Assembly: GCA_003569365.1 (NCBI GenBank)
Contig: BGOS01000023.1
Span: 225,807-289,806 of the forward strand
DNA from: Anaerolineaceae bacterium
GTDB lineage: Bacteria > Chloroflexota > Anaerolineae > Anaerolineales > UBA11657
Direction of reading: 5' to 3'
Length of the DNA stretch: 64,000 nt
The notes under the pieces are model-generated. The model saw nothing but the letters and a program-made list of their open reading frames with translations, was not told the DNA's origin and made no database searches. A program made the translations under genes and the position numbers. Below, one piece after another: positions 54,978 through 64,000 of the stretch; the first letter of the stretch is position 1; each line of letters opens with the position of its first letter.

Positions 54978-56540
54978 ATGACTGTTGATCAAACGGTTAC
55001 GCGGCGCGGCCGCGCGGCGCGCGTTGCCGAACTGGCTGCGCGCAAGACAGCGGACCAGCGGCCGGTGCGCCCCGGCATGGTGGGCGGCCGCTATCAGCCG
55101 CTAACCCAGCCGGAGGTTGAGCGCATTCACCACACCGTGCTGGACTTGATGGAGCAGGTGGGTTTCGCCGACGCCATCCCTTCGATGGTGGCGCTGGTGA
55201 CCGCCAAGGGTGGCCGGGTCAACGAGCGCGGCCGGCTGTGCTACCCGCGTGCGCTGGTGGAGGATATTGTGGCCGGCGCGCAGCGCAGCTTTGTAATGCC
55301 CGGCTTCCTGCCCGAGCACGATATGGAGGTGGGTGGCAGCCGCGTGCATACCGGCACGGGCGGTGCCGCCCCCACCGTGCTGGATTTTCACACCGGCCAT
55401 TACCGCGACTCACAACTGCTGGATGTGTATGACCTGGCGCGGCTGGTGGACACGCTCGACAACATTCACTACTTTTGGCGGCCGGTGGTGGCGCGGGATA
55501 CCCAGACCACGCTTGACCTCGACCTCAACACCGCTTACGCCTGCCTGGCCGGCACAAGCAAGCACATTGGCGTTAGCTATGTGAACGGCACCAACTGCCG
55601 CGCCGCGCTGGACCTGTTTGCCATGGCCAGCGGCGGAGAGAGCAAGTGGCGCGCGCGCCCGTTCGGCTCGATCTCCTGCTGCCACGTGGTGCCGCCGCTG
55701 CGCTTTGCAGTGGAGTCTTGCGAGGCGCTGGAGGCAGCGGCGCGCGGCGGGATGTGCATTACGCTGCTGTCCGCTGCGCAAGCGGGCGCCACTGCGCCGG
55801 CTGCGCTGGCCGGCACAATTGTGCAGGCCGTGGCCGAGACTTTGGCCGGGCTGGTGTTTGTGAATCTGATTGACCCGCTGTGCCGCGCCAACCTTGGCAC
55901 GTGGCCGTTTGTCTCGGACCTGCGCACCGGCGCGATGACCGCCGGCAGCCCGGAGCTGGCGCTGGTGGTGTCCGGCTGCGCGCAGATGGCGCGCTTCTAC
56001 GATCTGCCCGGCAGCGTGGCGGCCGGGATGACCGACTCCAAACTTCCCGATGCCCAGTCGGGCGCCGAGAAGGCCTACACTTTGGCGCTGGCTGCCAACG
56101 CCGGCTCCACGCTGATCATGGAGAGCGCCGGCATGCACGCCAGCCTGCTGGGCGCAAGCTATGAAAGTTATGTGATCGACAATGACATCCTGGGTGCTGT
56201 GCAGCGCACGGTGCGCGGCATTGAGGTCACCGATGAGACGCTGTCATTTGAAGTGATCAAGAGCGTGGTGCATGGCGAGGGGCACTTCCTGGGCGAGGCG
56301 CAAACGATTGAGCGCATGAAGACGGACTACGTGTACCCGGGCGTGGGCGACCGCCAGACCACGGCGGCTTGGGCGGAGCAGGGCGCGCAAGATGTGCGCG
56401 AGCGCGCGCGCACACAGGTGCGCCAGACGCTGGCCACCCATTACCCCGAGCATTTGGACCCAGCTTTGGATGCCAAGATCCGCGAGCACTTCAACATTCT
56501 GCTGCCGCGTGCGGCCATGCGGCCCAGCGATCGCTGGTAA
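54978..56540 (+). CDS. Trimethylamine methyltransferase (MttB)-superfamily protein, non-pyrrolysine type
   Basis: A 520-residue TIM-barrel corrinoid-dependent methyltransferase homologue. MttB-like features include GGRYQPLTQPEVERIHHTVLDLMEQVGF, HTGTGGAAPTVLDFHTGHYRD and PVVARDT. Later come PPLRFAVESCEALEAAARGGMCI and the C-terminal QTIERMKTDYVYPGVGDRQT. No amber codon interrupts the frame, so it lacks pyrrolysine and belongs with the MtgB-type glycine betaine or unassigned branch. AGGAG lies just before the ATG. No corrinoid protein (MttC) or reactivase is adjacent. Two DMGDH-like genes follow in the same operon, which suggests a betaine to dimethylglycine step ahead of further demethylation. 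Confidence 0.92.
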   Translation: MTVDQTVTRRGRAARVAELAARKTADQRPVRPGMVGGRYQPLTQPEVERIHHTVLDLMEQVGFADAIPSMVALVTAKGGRVNERGRLCYPRALVEDIVAGAQRSFVMPGFLPEHDMEVGGSRVHTGTGGAAPTVLDFHTGHYRDSQLLDVYDLARLVDTLDNIHYFWRPVVARDTQTTLDLDLNTAYACLAGTSKHIGVSYVNGTNCRAALDLFAMASGGESKWRARPFGSISCCHVVPPLRFAVESCEALEAAARGGMCITLLSAAQAGATAPAALAGTIVQAVAETLAGLVFVNLIDPLCRANLGTWPFVSDLRTGAMTAGSPELALVVSGCAQMARFYDLPGSVAAGMTDSKLPDAQSGAEKAYTLALAANAGSTLIMESAGMHASLLGASYESYVIDNDILGAVQRTVRGIEVTDETLSFEVIKSVVHGEGHFLGEAQTIERMKTDYVYPGVGDRQTTAAWAEQGAQDVRERARTQVRQTLATHYPEHLDPALDAKIREHFNILLPRAAMRPSDRW

Positions 56541-56557
56541 GAACGCCGGCGGCATAA

Positions 56558-58975
56558 ATGCAAACGCACGCGCGGGTTGTCATTATCGGGGGCGGGATGA
56601 TGGGCGTGGGCCTGCTCTACCATCTGGCAGAAGCCGGCTGGACGGATGTGGTCCTCATCGAGAAGGGCGCGCTCACTAGCGGCTCCACCTGGCATGCGGC
56701 CGGCCAGTGCCCAAGCTTCATCGCCAATTACAACCTCGCAAAGATTCACCACTACTCCAACACGCTCTACCCAAAGCTGGAGGCCATGACCGGCCAAGCC
56801 ACGGGCTGGCATGGTTGCGGTGGCATCCGCCTGGCCACGCGCCCCGAGGAAGTGGATTACTTCCGCCTGGTGCAGGGCGTGGCAGCCAACGTGGGCTTTC
56901 GCATGGAGATCATCGGGCTGGATGAGATCCGGCGCCTGAACCCCTTCCTGCAGCTGGATGGCGTGTATGCCGGTGCGTGGACGCTGGATGACGGGCATGT
57001 GGATCCTTCGAGCTGCTGCAACTCGCTGGCGCTGGCAGCGCGCAACCTGGGCGCGACCATCATCCAGCGCAACCGCGTTACCGGTGTCACGGTGCAGCCC
57101 AACGGCGAGTTCGCCGTGGCAACCGAACAAGGTGTGATCAACTGCGAGCATCTGGTGAATGCAGCCGGTTGCTACGCGGACCGCGTGGGCGCGTGGCTGG
57201 GCGTGCCGGTGCCCTTCATCAACATGAAGCACCAGTACCTGGTGACCGAAGAGATACCCGCATTTGCCGCGCGCGATGTGGAGCTGCCGGTAACGCGGGA
57301 TCCTTCCGCTTCCGCCTACTACCGGCAGGAGCAGAACTCCGGGCTGATTGGACTGTACGAGCGCAGCGACACGCGCGAGGCGTGGGCGGGCACCGGGCCG
57401 GCGTGGGAATCTGAGAGCGAGCTTTTCCCTGCCGAGTACGGGCCGATAATGCCGTGGCTTGAGCATGTGATGCAACGCATGCCCGTGATGGCGGAGGCTG
57501 GCATCATGCGCGTGGTGAACGGCGCCATCTCGCATACGATTGACTCCAACCCGCTGGTGGGGCCGGCGCCCGGCGTGCGCAACTTTTGGTTGTGCACCGG
57601 CTCGAGCATTGGCATTGCGCAGGGCGCGGGCTGCGGCAAGTACCTGGCGCAGTGGATGGTGGCGGGCGCAGCCGAGATCAACATGCTGGCTTGCGACCCG
57701 CGGCGCTTTGGCGCGTGGGCGGACCGCGCGTACACGGCGGACAAGGGCCATCAGGAATATTGGGACATGTACGCGCTGCAGCTGCCGGGTGAAGAGCGCG
57801 CGGCCGGCCGGCCGAAGCGCATCACGCCGCTCTACGCCACGCTCAAGAGCCGCGGCGCAGTGTTTGGCGAGACCCTGGGTTGGGAGCGCCCCAAGTGGTT
57901 TACGCTGGACGGGCGCGAGGAAGCGCTCAGCTTTCATCGCAACAATGTTTTTGAGGTGGTGGCTGCCGAGTGCCGGGCAGTGCGCCAGCGCGTGGGCGTG
58001 ATGGAGCTGGCTTCATTCTCCAAGTTTGAGGTAACGGGCAGCGGGGCGGAGGCTTTCCTCAACCGCATCACGGCCAACCGCGTGGCGCGCCGCACGGGCG
58101 GCATTGTGCTGACGCACGCGCTAACTGCGGGCGGCCGCATTGAAACCGAGTTCACCATTACGCGGCTGGCGCCCGACCGCTTCTATCTGCTCTCCGGCGC
58201 ATGGGCGCACCTGCGCGACCTGGATCTGTTGAACTTCAGCCGCACGGCAAAGGATGCGGTGACGATCACTGATGTGACAGAAGACTACAGCGTGCTGATT
58301 GTGGCCGGGCCGCGCGCGCGGGACCTGCTGGCCCCGCTCACCCCGGCTGATTTAAGCAACGCTGCTTTTCCGTGGCTCACCGGCCAGGAGATCAGCGTGG
58401 CCGGCGTGGCGCTGCGCGCGCTGCGCGTGAACTATGTGGGCGAGCTGGGCTGGGAGCTGCATGTGGCGATGGATGCAGTGAGCAAGGTGTACGCTGCGCT
58501 GTGGGAAGTTGGGGCGAAGCTTGGCCTGGCGGACTTTGGCTTGTACGCGATGAACAGCCTGCGGCTTGAGAAGGCTTATGCCGGCTGGGGAGCTGAGCTG
58601 ACCAGTGAGATTACGCCGGCAGAGGCCGGGCTGGACCGTTTTGTAAAACTGGACAAGGACTTTGTGGGCAAGGCTGCGCTTGAACGCGTGCAGGCTGCGG
58701 GCGTGCAAGGCAAGCTGGCGTATGTGGAATTGGATGCCACCAGCGCGGATGTGTTTGGCGGCGAAGCGGTGTGGTCCGGCGCGACGCTGGCCGGCGTGGC
58801 TACGTCCGGCGGATATGGCCATCACACGGGCAAGAGCCTGGCGTTTGTGTACGTGCTGCCGGCGTATGCGCGGGCGGGCTGCCCGCTGGAGATTGAATTG
58901 CTTGGCGAGCGCCGCACTGCGCGCGTGCTGGGCGCACCTGTTTATGATCCCGAAAACGCCCGGTCGCGCATGTGA
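56558..58975 (+). CDS. Dimethylglycine/sarcosine dehydrogenase-like FAD protein with folate-binding GcvT domain
   Basis: An 805-residue two-part flavoenzyme. The FAD-binding DAO domain (about 1-370) begins RVVIIGGGMMGVGLLYHLAEAG, and STWHAAGQ carries the His that is covalently attached to FAD in this family. A short FAO_M linker (about 375-430) precedes the GcvT-type THF domain (about 440-805), with GVMELASFSKFEVTG, LRVNYVGELGWELHV and DKDFVGKAALERVQ. It would oxidise an N-methyl group and pass it to THF as methylene-THF, the substrate of FolD. The start lies 17 bases after the mttB stop, and the stop overlaps the next gene (GTGA). Exact substrate (DMG, sarcosine or another amine) is open. 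Confidence 0.92.
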   Translation: MQTHARVVIIGGGMMGVGLLYHLAEAGWTDVVLIEKGALTSGSTWHAAGQCPSFIANYNLAKIHHYSNTLYPKLEAMTGQATGWHGCGGIRLATRPEEVDYFRLVQGVAANVGFRMEIIGLDEIRRLNPFLQLDGVYAGAWTLDDGHVDPSSCCNSLALAARNLGATIIQRNRVTGVTVQPNGEFAVATEQGVINCEHLVNAAGCYADRVGAWLGVPVPFINMKHQYLVTEEIPAFAARDVELPVTRDPSASAYYRQEQNSGLIGLYERSDTREAWAGTGPAWESESELFPAEYGPIMPWLEHVMQRMPVMAEAGIMRVVNGAISHTIDSNPLVGPAPGVRNFWLCTGSSIGIAQGAGCGKYLAQWMVAGAAEINMLACDPRRFGAWADRAYTADKGHQEYWDMYALQLPGEERAAGRPKRITPLYATLKSRGAVFGETLGWERPKWFTLDGREEALSFHRNNVFEVVAAECRAVRQRVGVMELASFSKFEVTGSGAEAFLNRITANRVARRTGGIVLTHALTAGGRIETEFTITRLAPDRFYLLSGAWAHLRDLDLLNFSRTAKDAVTITDVTEDYSVLIVAGPRARDLLAPLTPADLSNAAFPWLTGQEISVAGVALRALRVNYVGELGWELHVAMDAVSKVYAALWEVGAKLGLADFGLYAMNSLRLEKAYAGWGAELTSEITPAEAGLDRFVKLDKDFVGKAALERVQAAGVQGKLAYVELDATSADVFGGEAVWSGATLAGVATSGGYGHHTGKSLAFVYVLPAYARAGCPLEIELLGERRTARVLGAPVYDPENARSRM

Positions 58976-61441
58976 ACACGCCGGCAAAGAACGCAACCCT
59001 TCCAGCGCAGGCGCAGGTGGTGATTATTGGCGGCGGCATCATTGGCTGCAGCCTGGCTTATCACCTGACCAAACTTAACCTGACGGATGTGGTGCTGCTG
59101 GAGCGCAAGCGCCTGACGTCCGGCACCACGTGGCATGCGGCCGGGCTGGTGGGCCAACTGCGCGCCACGCGCAACCTGACGCAGCTGGCGCAGTACACCT
59201 CCAACCTGCTGGCCACATTGGAAGCCGACACCGGCCAGCCGACCGGCTTCCGGCAGAACGGCTCGGTGTCGATTGCCAACAACGCGGAACGCTTTGAAGA
59301 GCTGAAGCGCGGCGCTTCCATGGCGCGCGTGTTTGGCTTGGAGGTGGAGGTGATTACCGCGCGCGAGGCGGCAGCGCTGTGGCCGCTGATGGATGCCAGC
59401 GATGTGGTGGGCGCGGTGTGGCTGCCCAAGGACGGGCGCACCAATCCGGTGGACACCACGCAGGCGTTTGCCAGGGGCGCGGAGCAGCGCGGCGCGCGCA
59501 TTTTTGAAAACATTGCTGTGACCGGCATTCTGCAAAGAGCGCGGGCGCGTAACGGGTGTGCGCACGGAGCAGGGCACGCTGCAGTGCGAGGTGGTGGTGA
59601 ACTGCGCCGGGATGTGGGCGCGGCAGGTGGGGCAGTGGGCGGGCGTGAGTGTGCCGCTGCATGCTGCGGAGCACTTCTACATTGTCTCCGAGCCGATCGC
59701 CGGCGTGCATGCGGGATTGCCAACCTTGCGCGACCCGGGCGGCTACACCTATTACCGCGAAGAGGTGGGCGCGATCCTGGCCGGCTTCTTTGAGCCGGTG
59801 GCCAAGCCGTGGGGGATGAACGGCATCCCGGCGAACTTTGAGTTCACCCGGCTGCCCGAGGATTGGGCGCATCTGGATCCGGTGTTTGATGTGATGGCGC
59901 GGCGCATGCCGGTGCTGGGCACGGCCGGCATCCACACTTTCTTCAACGGCCCGGAGAGCTTTACGCCGGATGATGCGTATCACCTGGGCGAAGCGCCCGA
60001 AGTGAAAAACTTTTATGTGGCGGCGGGCTTCAACTCGATCGGCATTCAATCTTCCGGCGGTGCGGGCAAGGTGCTTGCGGAATGGATTGTGAACGGGCAT
60101 GCGCCGCTGGACTTGTGGGATGTGGACTTGCGGCGCAATCAGCCTTTTCAAAACAACGCGCGCTACTTGCAGGACCGCACGGTGGAAGGCCTGGGCCTGC
60201 TGTACGACATGCACTGGCCGTTCAAGCAATTCAAGACGGCGCGCAATGTGCGGCGCTCCAGCCTGCATGACCGGCTGGCAGCGGCCGGCGCCTGCTTTGG
60301 CAGCGTGGCCGGCTGGGAGCGGCCCAACTGGTATGCGCCGGCCGGCGTGGAGCCGGAGTACAAGTACAGCTACGGGCGCCAGAACTGGTTTGCATATTCG
60401 GCTGCGGAGCACCGCGCTGTGCGCGAGAATGTGGGGCTGTTCGACCAGAGCTCGTTCTCCAAATTTTTAATGCAGGGGCGGGATGCACTGGCCGTGCTCA
60501 ACCGGGTGTGCGGCAACCAGATTGATGTGCCGGTGGGCGTGGTGGTGTACACGCAATTGCTGAACGCGCGCGGCGGGATTGAGGCGGATGTAACCGTCAA
60601 CCGGCTGGATGCTGAGCGCTTTCTGATATTGGATGCTGCTGCGCTGCAAAACCGCACCGGCCCGTGGCTGCAGCGCCAGATACAGACCGCGGAGTTTGCA
60701 ACGCTAACCGATGTCACCTCGGCTTACACAATGCTGGGGGTGATGGGCCCGCAGGCGCGCGCGCTGCTGAGCCAGGTGACCAGCGCCGACCTTTCCAACG
60801 CGGCCTTTCCGTTTGCCACCTCACGCGAGATTGAGGTGGGCTACGCCATGGTGCGCGCCACGCGGCTGACGTATGTGGGCGAGCTGGGCTGGGAGCTGCT
60901 GGCGCCAACCGAGTTTGCGCTGGGCGTGTATGAGGCGCTGCTGGAGGCGGGGCGCGCGTTTGACTTGAAGCTGGCGGGCTTTCACGCGCTCAACTCGCTG
61001 CGCCAGGAGAAGGGCTACCGCCACTGGGGCCACGACATCGGCGATGAAGACACACCCTTGGAAGCCGGGCTGGGCTTTGCCGTAAAGCTGAACAAGCCGG
61101 CCTTCAACGGCCGCGAGCGTTTGCTGGCGCAGCAGGCGGCGGGCGTGACGCGGCGGCTGGTGCAGTTTGCGCTGGAGGATCCCGCGCCGCTGCTGTATCA
61201 CAACGAGCCCATCTGGCGCGATGGCGAGATGGTGGGCCACATCACTTCTGCGATGTACGGCCACACGGTGGGCGCAGCTGTGGGCATGGGCTATGTGCGC
61301 CACAGCGAGCCGGTCACGGCCGCCTTCATTGATGCCGGGCGCTATGAGATTGAGGTGGCGACGCAACGCGTGCCGGCCCGCGCTTGCCTGCAGTCCTTTT
61401 ACGATCCGCGGTCGCTGCGCGTAACCGAACGCGCGGGCTGA
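58972..61441 (+). pseudogene. Second DMGDH/sarcosine dehydrogenase-like FAD protein, frameshifted
   Basis: A paralogue of the preceding gene. The GTG start frame carries QVVIIGGGIIGCSLAYHL and TTWHAAGLVGQLRAT (FAD-linking His) up to NIAVTGILQ, then diverges. The following frame resumes VRTEQGTLQCEVVVNCAGMWAR and continues with GGYTYYREEVG, the linker, and a GcvT domain (VGLFDQSSFSKFLMQG, LTYVGELGWELL, KLNKPAFNGRERLL) to 61441. Removing one A of AAA at 59534-59536 joins them (ILQERGRVTGVRTEQG) into about 822 residues. A single-base homopolymer insertion may well be a sequence error. It overlaps its neighbour by 4 bases, so the two would be made together, perhaps for successive demethylations. 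Confidence 0.85.
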
Positions 61442-61454
61442 GGTTTCCATTTTG

Positions 61455-62968
61455 ATGCGCCGGGTGGTTGTGGTTGGCGCAGGAATCAACGGCCTGGTGG
61501 CTGCGCACTACTTGCGGCGCGCCGGCTGCCAGGTGACCGTGCTGGAACGCGCCGACCGGGCTGGTGGCGCTTGCATCTCCGCCGAGGCTACCGTCGGCGG
61601 CCAAACCCAGGCTTGGGCTATGGGCGCATCGGTGCTGGGCCTGATGCCCGAATTTATTTTTCGGGAGACGGGGCTGGCCGAGCGGCTGGAGACTTTTGTG
61701 CCGACCTCGGCCAAGCGCGTGTACTTTCCGACGCCAGAGGCGAGCGCTTGGATCCACCGCGATCCGGTTGAGCTGGACCGGGAGTTCCGCACGCGCTGGG
61801 GTGAGCGCGGCGATGCGGCCGGCTTCCGGGCGGACGAAGCGCGCGTGGTGGATTACCTGCAGGCGGGCTACCGCACTGCAACCGCGCCCAGCCTGGACAC
61901 AGCACGGGCCGCATTGGGCGATACGCTGACGCGGCTTTGGATCACCGGCAGCGCTGCCGACCTGCTGGACCACTACTTCACCGCTGACCGCACCAAGATT
62001 TACATGGCGATGACCGTGACCGAGAGCGGCCCGGTATCGCTGGCTGAGCCGTATTCCGCGTTCACGCTGCCGTTGATGGACTCGGGCTCGGTGTTTGATG
62101 GCTACTATGGGTTTGTGAAGCCGGGGCTGTGGCGCTTGTTGGAAGAGCTGGCGCTGATTAACACTGAGCTCGGGGTTGAGCTGCGGCTGGGGGCGCGGGT
62201 GGAGCAGGTGGATGCGGCGCGGAGCGTGGTGCACTACAACGCGGACGGGCAAACGCAATCGCTGCCGTTCGATGAGCTGCTGTTTGCGACTGATCCACTT
62301 TCCGCTGCGCGGCTGGTGGGTGACAGCGCCACGACGGCGCGCGTTGCGGAGCAGCGGGTGCTTGGCTCCAGCGGCAAGCTGACGCTGTTTTTCCAGAACC
62401 CGGTGCGCTGGAAGGATGCGCCTGACGCCGATGCCGATGCGGCGTTCCGCTTCATCTTTGCGGTGGAGACGCTGGCTGAGTTTGAGCGCGCCACCTTGCG
62501 CGTGCGCAGCGGTGAGGTGGACTACGAGCCGGGCTTCATTCAGATTTACTGCGAAGGGGCAGCGATGCGGCGGCTGGGCCTGGCGGAGCCATTTGACCGG
62601 TTGACGCTATTCTTTAAGAACCTGGCGCTGCAGCAGCGCGGCGAGGCGCTGGCGGATGTGGAGGCGGCGGTGAAGGCCGCGGTGCTGGCGCACATTGCAA
62701 ACCCGGAAGACTGCGTGTGGACGAAGCTGCTGGCGCCGAAGGATCTGCAGGAACTGTTTCTCTTTCCGGGCGGCAATCTGGACCACACCGAACTGACGGG
62801 CGGACAGTCCTTCTTTGACCGCCAGTTTTCGGCGGATCCGGCAACGAGCTTCTACCAGTTTGGGCACTGGTCCAATTTATCTTATTGCGGCGCGGGCTCG
62901 TATCCTTGCGGTTCGGTTGCGGGGACCCCGGCTACATGTGCGCGCAGCAATTACTTCGCAAAGGGTGA
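61455..62968 (+). CDS. Phytoene dehydrogenase/amine oxidase-type FAD-dependent oxidoreductase
   Basis: About 505 residues when the C-terminus is corrected. It begins RVVVVGAGINGLVAAHYLRRAGCQVTVLE with the following Gly-Gly pair (DRAGGACIS), the CrtI/NAD(P)-binding_8 pattern. The middle holds MDSGSVFDGYYGFVKPGLWRLLEEL, and the end has FFPGGNxDH-like FLFPGGNLDHTEL and FGHWSNLSYCGAGSYP. After VAGTP the present frame wanders to 63053, whereas adding one C to CCCC at 62926-62929 gives GYMCAQQLLRKG and a stop at 62966-62968, the normal family ending. It starts 13 bases after the DMGDH-like gene, so it belongs to the same operon. Substrate is unknown; a desaturase or amine oxidase role is possible. 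Confidence 0.82.
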
Positions 62969-63356
62969 GGGCGGGGCTGAGCAGGTTTGCTGCGGGTGCT
63001 GGCTCTGTGCGGGAACTATGTTTTATCAAGCGCCGCGGAGCGGGTTGTTGTGAAACTATGTTTGGATTGAGGTTTGCACTGCTACAACTGTGAGCAAAGC
63101 TATAAGCAAGGCGGGGTGATGTTAAGAGCGAGCGTTGCGGCTGCCACAGCGCAGCTTGATGCGCAAGCACAGGCGGGTGCGCGGGTACTGCGCGTACTCG
63201 TTGTTTAGTTCGCTGTGCCTAATGATCAATCGGTGTTTGATGCAAGCAAAAATGTTACACAAACTACTATAAGCAAGGCCCGGTGTGAACCACAGTAATT
63301 TTGCGCAAGGCTATAATGCGAAGGCGTAGGGTTCAAAATCAATTAGAGGTGCTCTG
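62969..63356 (+). promoter_or_regulatory. Intergenic region with repeated CTATAAGCAAGGC and a TATAAT box
   Basis: No gene seen. CTATAAGCAAGGC occurs at 63100-63112 and 63267-63279, and a related CTATAATGCGAAGGC at 63311-63325. The last contains TATAAT (63312-63317), a likely -10 box for the small zinc-ribbon gene; no clear -35 box accompanies it. Confidence 0.4.
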
Positions 63357-63593
63357 ATGACGAGTCCAATAGAAATTATCACAGTCTTGTGCCCAATCTG
63401 TAAGGAGGAGTTCCTGGACTGGTATCGGCCGTCATTAACCTGTCATTGGGCGAAGAGTGGACTGAAGAGGAGCTTGAACTGGCAAGCAGTGTGGGATGCC
63501 CAACCTGTGGCCTTCGGCAGGCGGTTGGAAATTTGGTTTGTCGATAAAGGCGGCGTTTGGATTTGGAGGAATGACGGGCCAGCCCTCTCATAA
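63357..63593 (+). CDS. Small zinc-ribbon-like protein, frame disturbed in the middle
   Basis: AGAGG is 7 bases before the ATG. The frame reads MTSPIEIITVLCPICKEEFLDWYR and ends DKGGVWIWRNDGPALS, open throughout. Between about 63428 and 63542 a neighbouring frame looks like the true protein: INLSLGEEWTEEELELASS, then VGCPTCGLRQAVGNLVC. Joining these by one missing G at 63427-63428 and one extra base near 63542 gives a protein of about 78 residues with paired CPxC motifs, a likely zinc ribbon. Similar CPxC...F.DWYR proteins occur as uncharacterised small proteins. The printed 78-residue reading is therefore probably wrong in its centre. Confidence 0.6.
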   Translation: MTSPIEIITVLCPICKEEFLDWYRPSLTCHWAKSGLKRSLNWQAVWDAQPVAFGRRLEIWFVDKGGVWIWRNDGPALS

Positions 63594-63825
63594 AACCCTG
63601 CAGCTTATGCACGATCAAGTGATCAACGTGAATTAGCATGTATATACATTCCTAAGCTGGCGGGCTGACTTTGCGAACAATCCCCAGGGAGTAAATTGAG
63701 CCAAGTTGAGTTCAGCATACGAAAAAGCTTTCTTTTTATAAATAATGGTCGAGCGCATGCGTTTGTCTGCTTGTAGCGATAGCGCGGCAGGTGAAGGCTT
63801 ATTTCTAGTACCGGAGGAGGTTGCC
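63594..63825. other. Intergenic region, no gene seen
   Basis: About 230 bases, A/T-rich towards 63740. It includes a 12-base palindrome (ATGTATATACAT at 63638-63649) and TATAAATAAT near 63737, a possible -10 region for the last gene. Confidence 0.35.
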
Positions 63826-64000
63826 ATGGTTGCCAAGAGTGAAGACAACAGTGGAAACGAGATGCGGACTGCCTATAGGCTTGCGCAGGAGCTTCTAAAG
63901 GACCGGCTGGAGATGGTGGACAAGACGCCTATCAGCAAATCAAGGAGGTGAAGGGCGACGACGTGATCGTTGTGGACGGAAGGTACGACTTCATCGGTAA
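63826..64000 (+). CDS. Unrecognised protein, frameshifted and cut by the window end
   Basis: GGAGG is 5 bases before the ATG at 63826. The frame reads MVAKSEDNSGNEMRTAYRLA and QELLKDRLEMVDK, then stops at 63951. Another frame continues AYQQIKEVKGDDVIVVDGRY to the window edge. One missing G after 63924 would join them (VDKDAYQQIKEV). I do not recognise the family. The visible part is a charged helix followed by a beta-rich start, without signal peptide. Confidence 0.5.

Noticed and set aside
54978..56540. Pyrrolysine-containing MttB
   Set aside because: There is no in-frame amber codon, and no pyl genes are in the window.
56441..57937. Leftward open frame of 498 codons opposite mttB and the DMGDH-like gene
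   Set aside because: Antisense shadow; both forward genes are strongly supported.
1..64000. CRISPR arrays, transposases, integrases and attachment sites
   Set aside because: None seen. The only large repeat is the coding BMP duplication, and no mobile-element protein was recognised.

Overview
The window is a GC-rich, densely coded bacterial chromosome segment. It contains no rRNA, tRNA, CRISPR array or insertion sequence that I can see. Gene content fits a Chloroflexota bacterium, possibly a marine or host-associated Anaerolineae/Caldilineae/SAR202-type lineage. The supporting features are a scpB-rluB-cmk/plsC-DUF512 housekeeping run, a GTP-type PEP carboxykinase, a MacB-type exporter, luciferase-like and PPOX proteins, and many MttB/DMGDH/GcvT-type methylated-compound enzymes. 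This placement is inference from gene families only.

Layout. 0.7-4.6 kb: MacA/MacB-like ABC exporter operon. 4.7-9.8 kb: folD, then proVW (ProW is a two-permease fusion), convergent with the lipoprotein ProX. 9.9-12.1 kb: glmS preceded by a recognisable glmS ribozyme and an extended -10 promoter. 12.2-17.7 kb: one leftward run of EamA transporter, DUF512 radical SAM protein, Cmk-PlsC fusion, RluB, ScpB and TatA. 17.9-26.1 kb: a CgeB-like glycosyltransferase, then a leftward run of Gfo/Idh oxidoreductase, ThuA, a phytol-kinase-like gene, an MFS transporter and three PfkB kinases. 26.4-35.6 kb: a methyltransferase, then a nucleoside uptake and cleavage locus made of a BMP lipoprotein with an internal near-perfect 1-kb duplication, NupA/P/Q-type ABC subunits and two IunH hydrolases. 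35.7-41.4 kb: crotonase, DmdA-like demethylase, hydrolase, VOC protein, PPOX protein and FAD monooxygenase; four of these six are frameshifted. 41.9-48.3 kb: pckG, adenine deaminase, a PhyH dioxygenase and an alpha/beta hydrolase. 48.6-49.4 kb: a repeat protein resembling phage tail fibres, with a 14-base poly(C) tract that sets its reading frame. 49.6-54.5 kb: ferredoxin, BaiN-like flavoprotein, GT31-like protein, DinB-like protein and LLM flavoprotein. 55.0-63.0 kb: mttB-like methyltransferase, two DMGDH/sarcosine dehydrogenase-like flavoproteins and an FAD oxidoreductase. 63.3-64.0 kb: a small zinc-ribbon gene and a gene cut by the window end.

Functional themes. (1) Methylated amine and sulfonium use: betaine uptake (ProVWX), an MttB homologue, two THF-dependent demethylating dehydrogenase homologues, a DmdA-like protein and FolD could together oxidise methyl groups on folate. 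(2) Nucleoside salvage: BMP-ABC uptake, IunH hydrolases, PfkB kinases and adenine deaminase. (3) Central and envelope functions.

Quality warning: about eleven genes carry single-base indels in short homopolymers that break otherwise conserved proteins. I infer that many are sequence errors rather than true pseudogenes. The poly(C) tract at 48.73 kb is a better candidate for real length variation.
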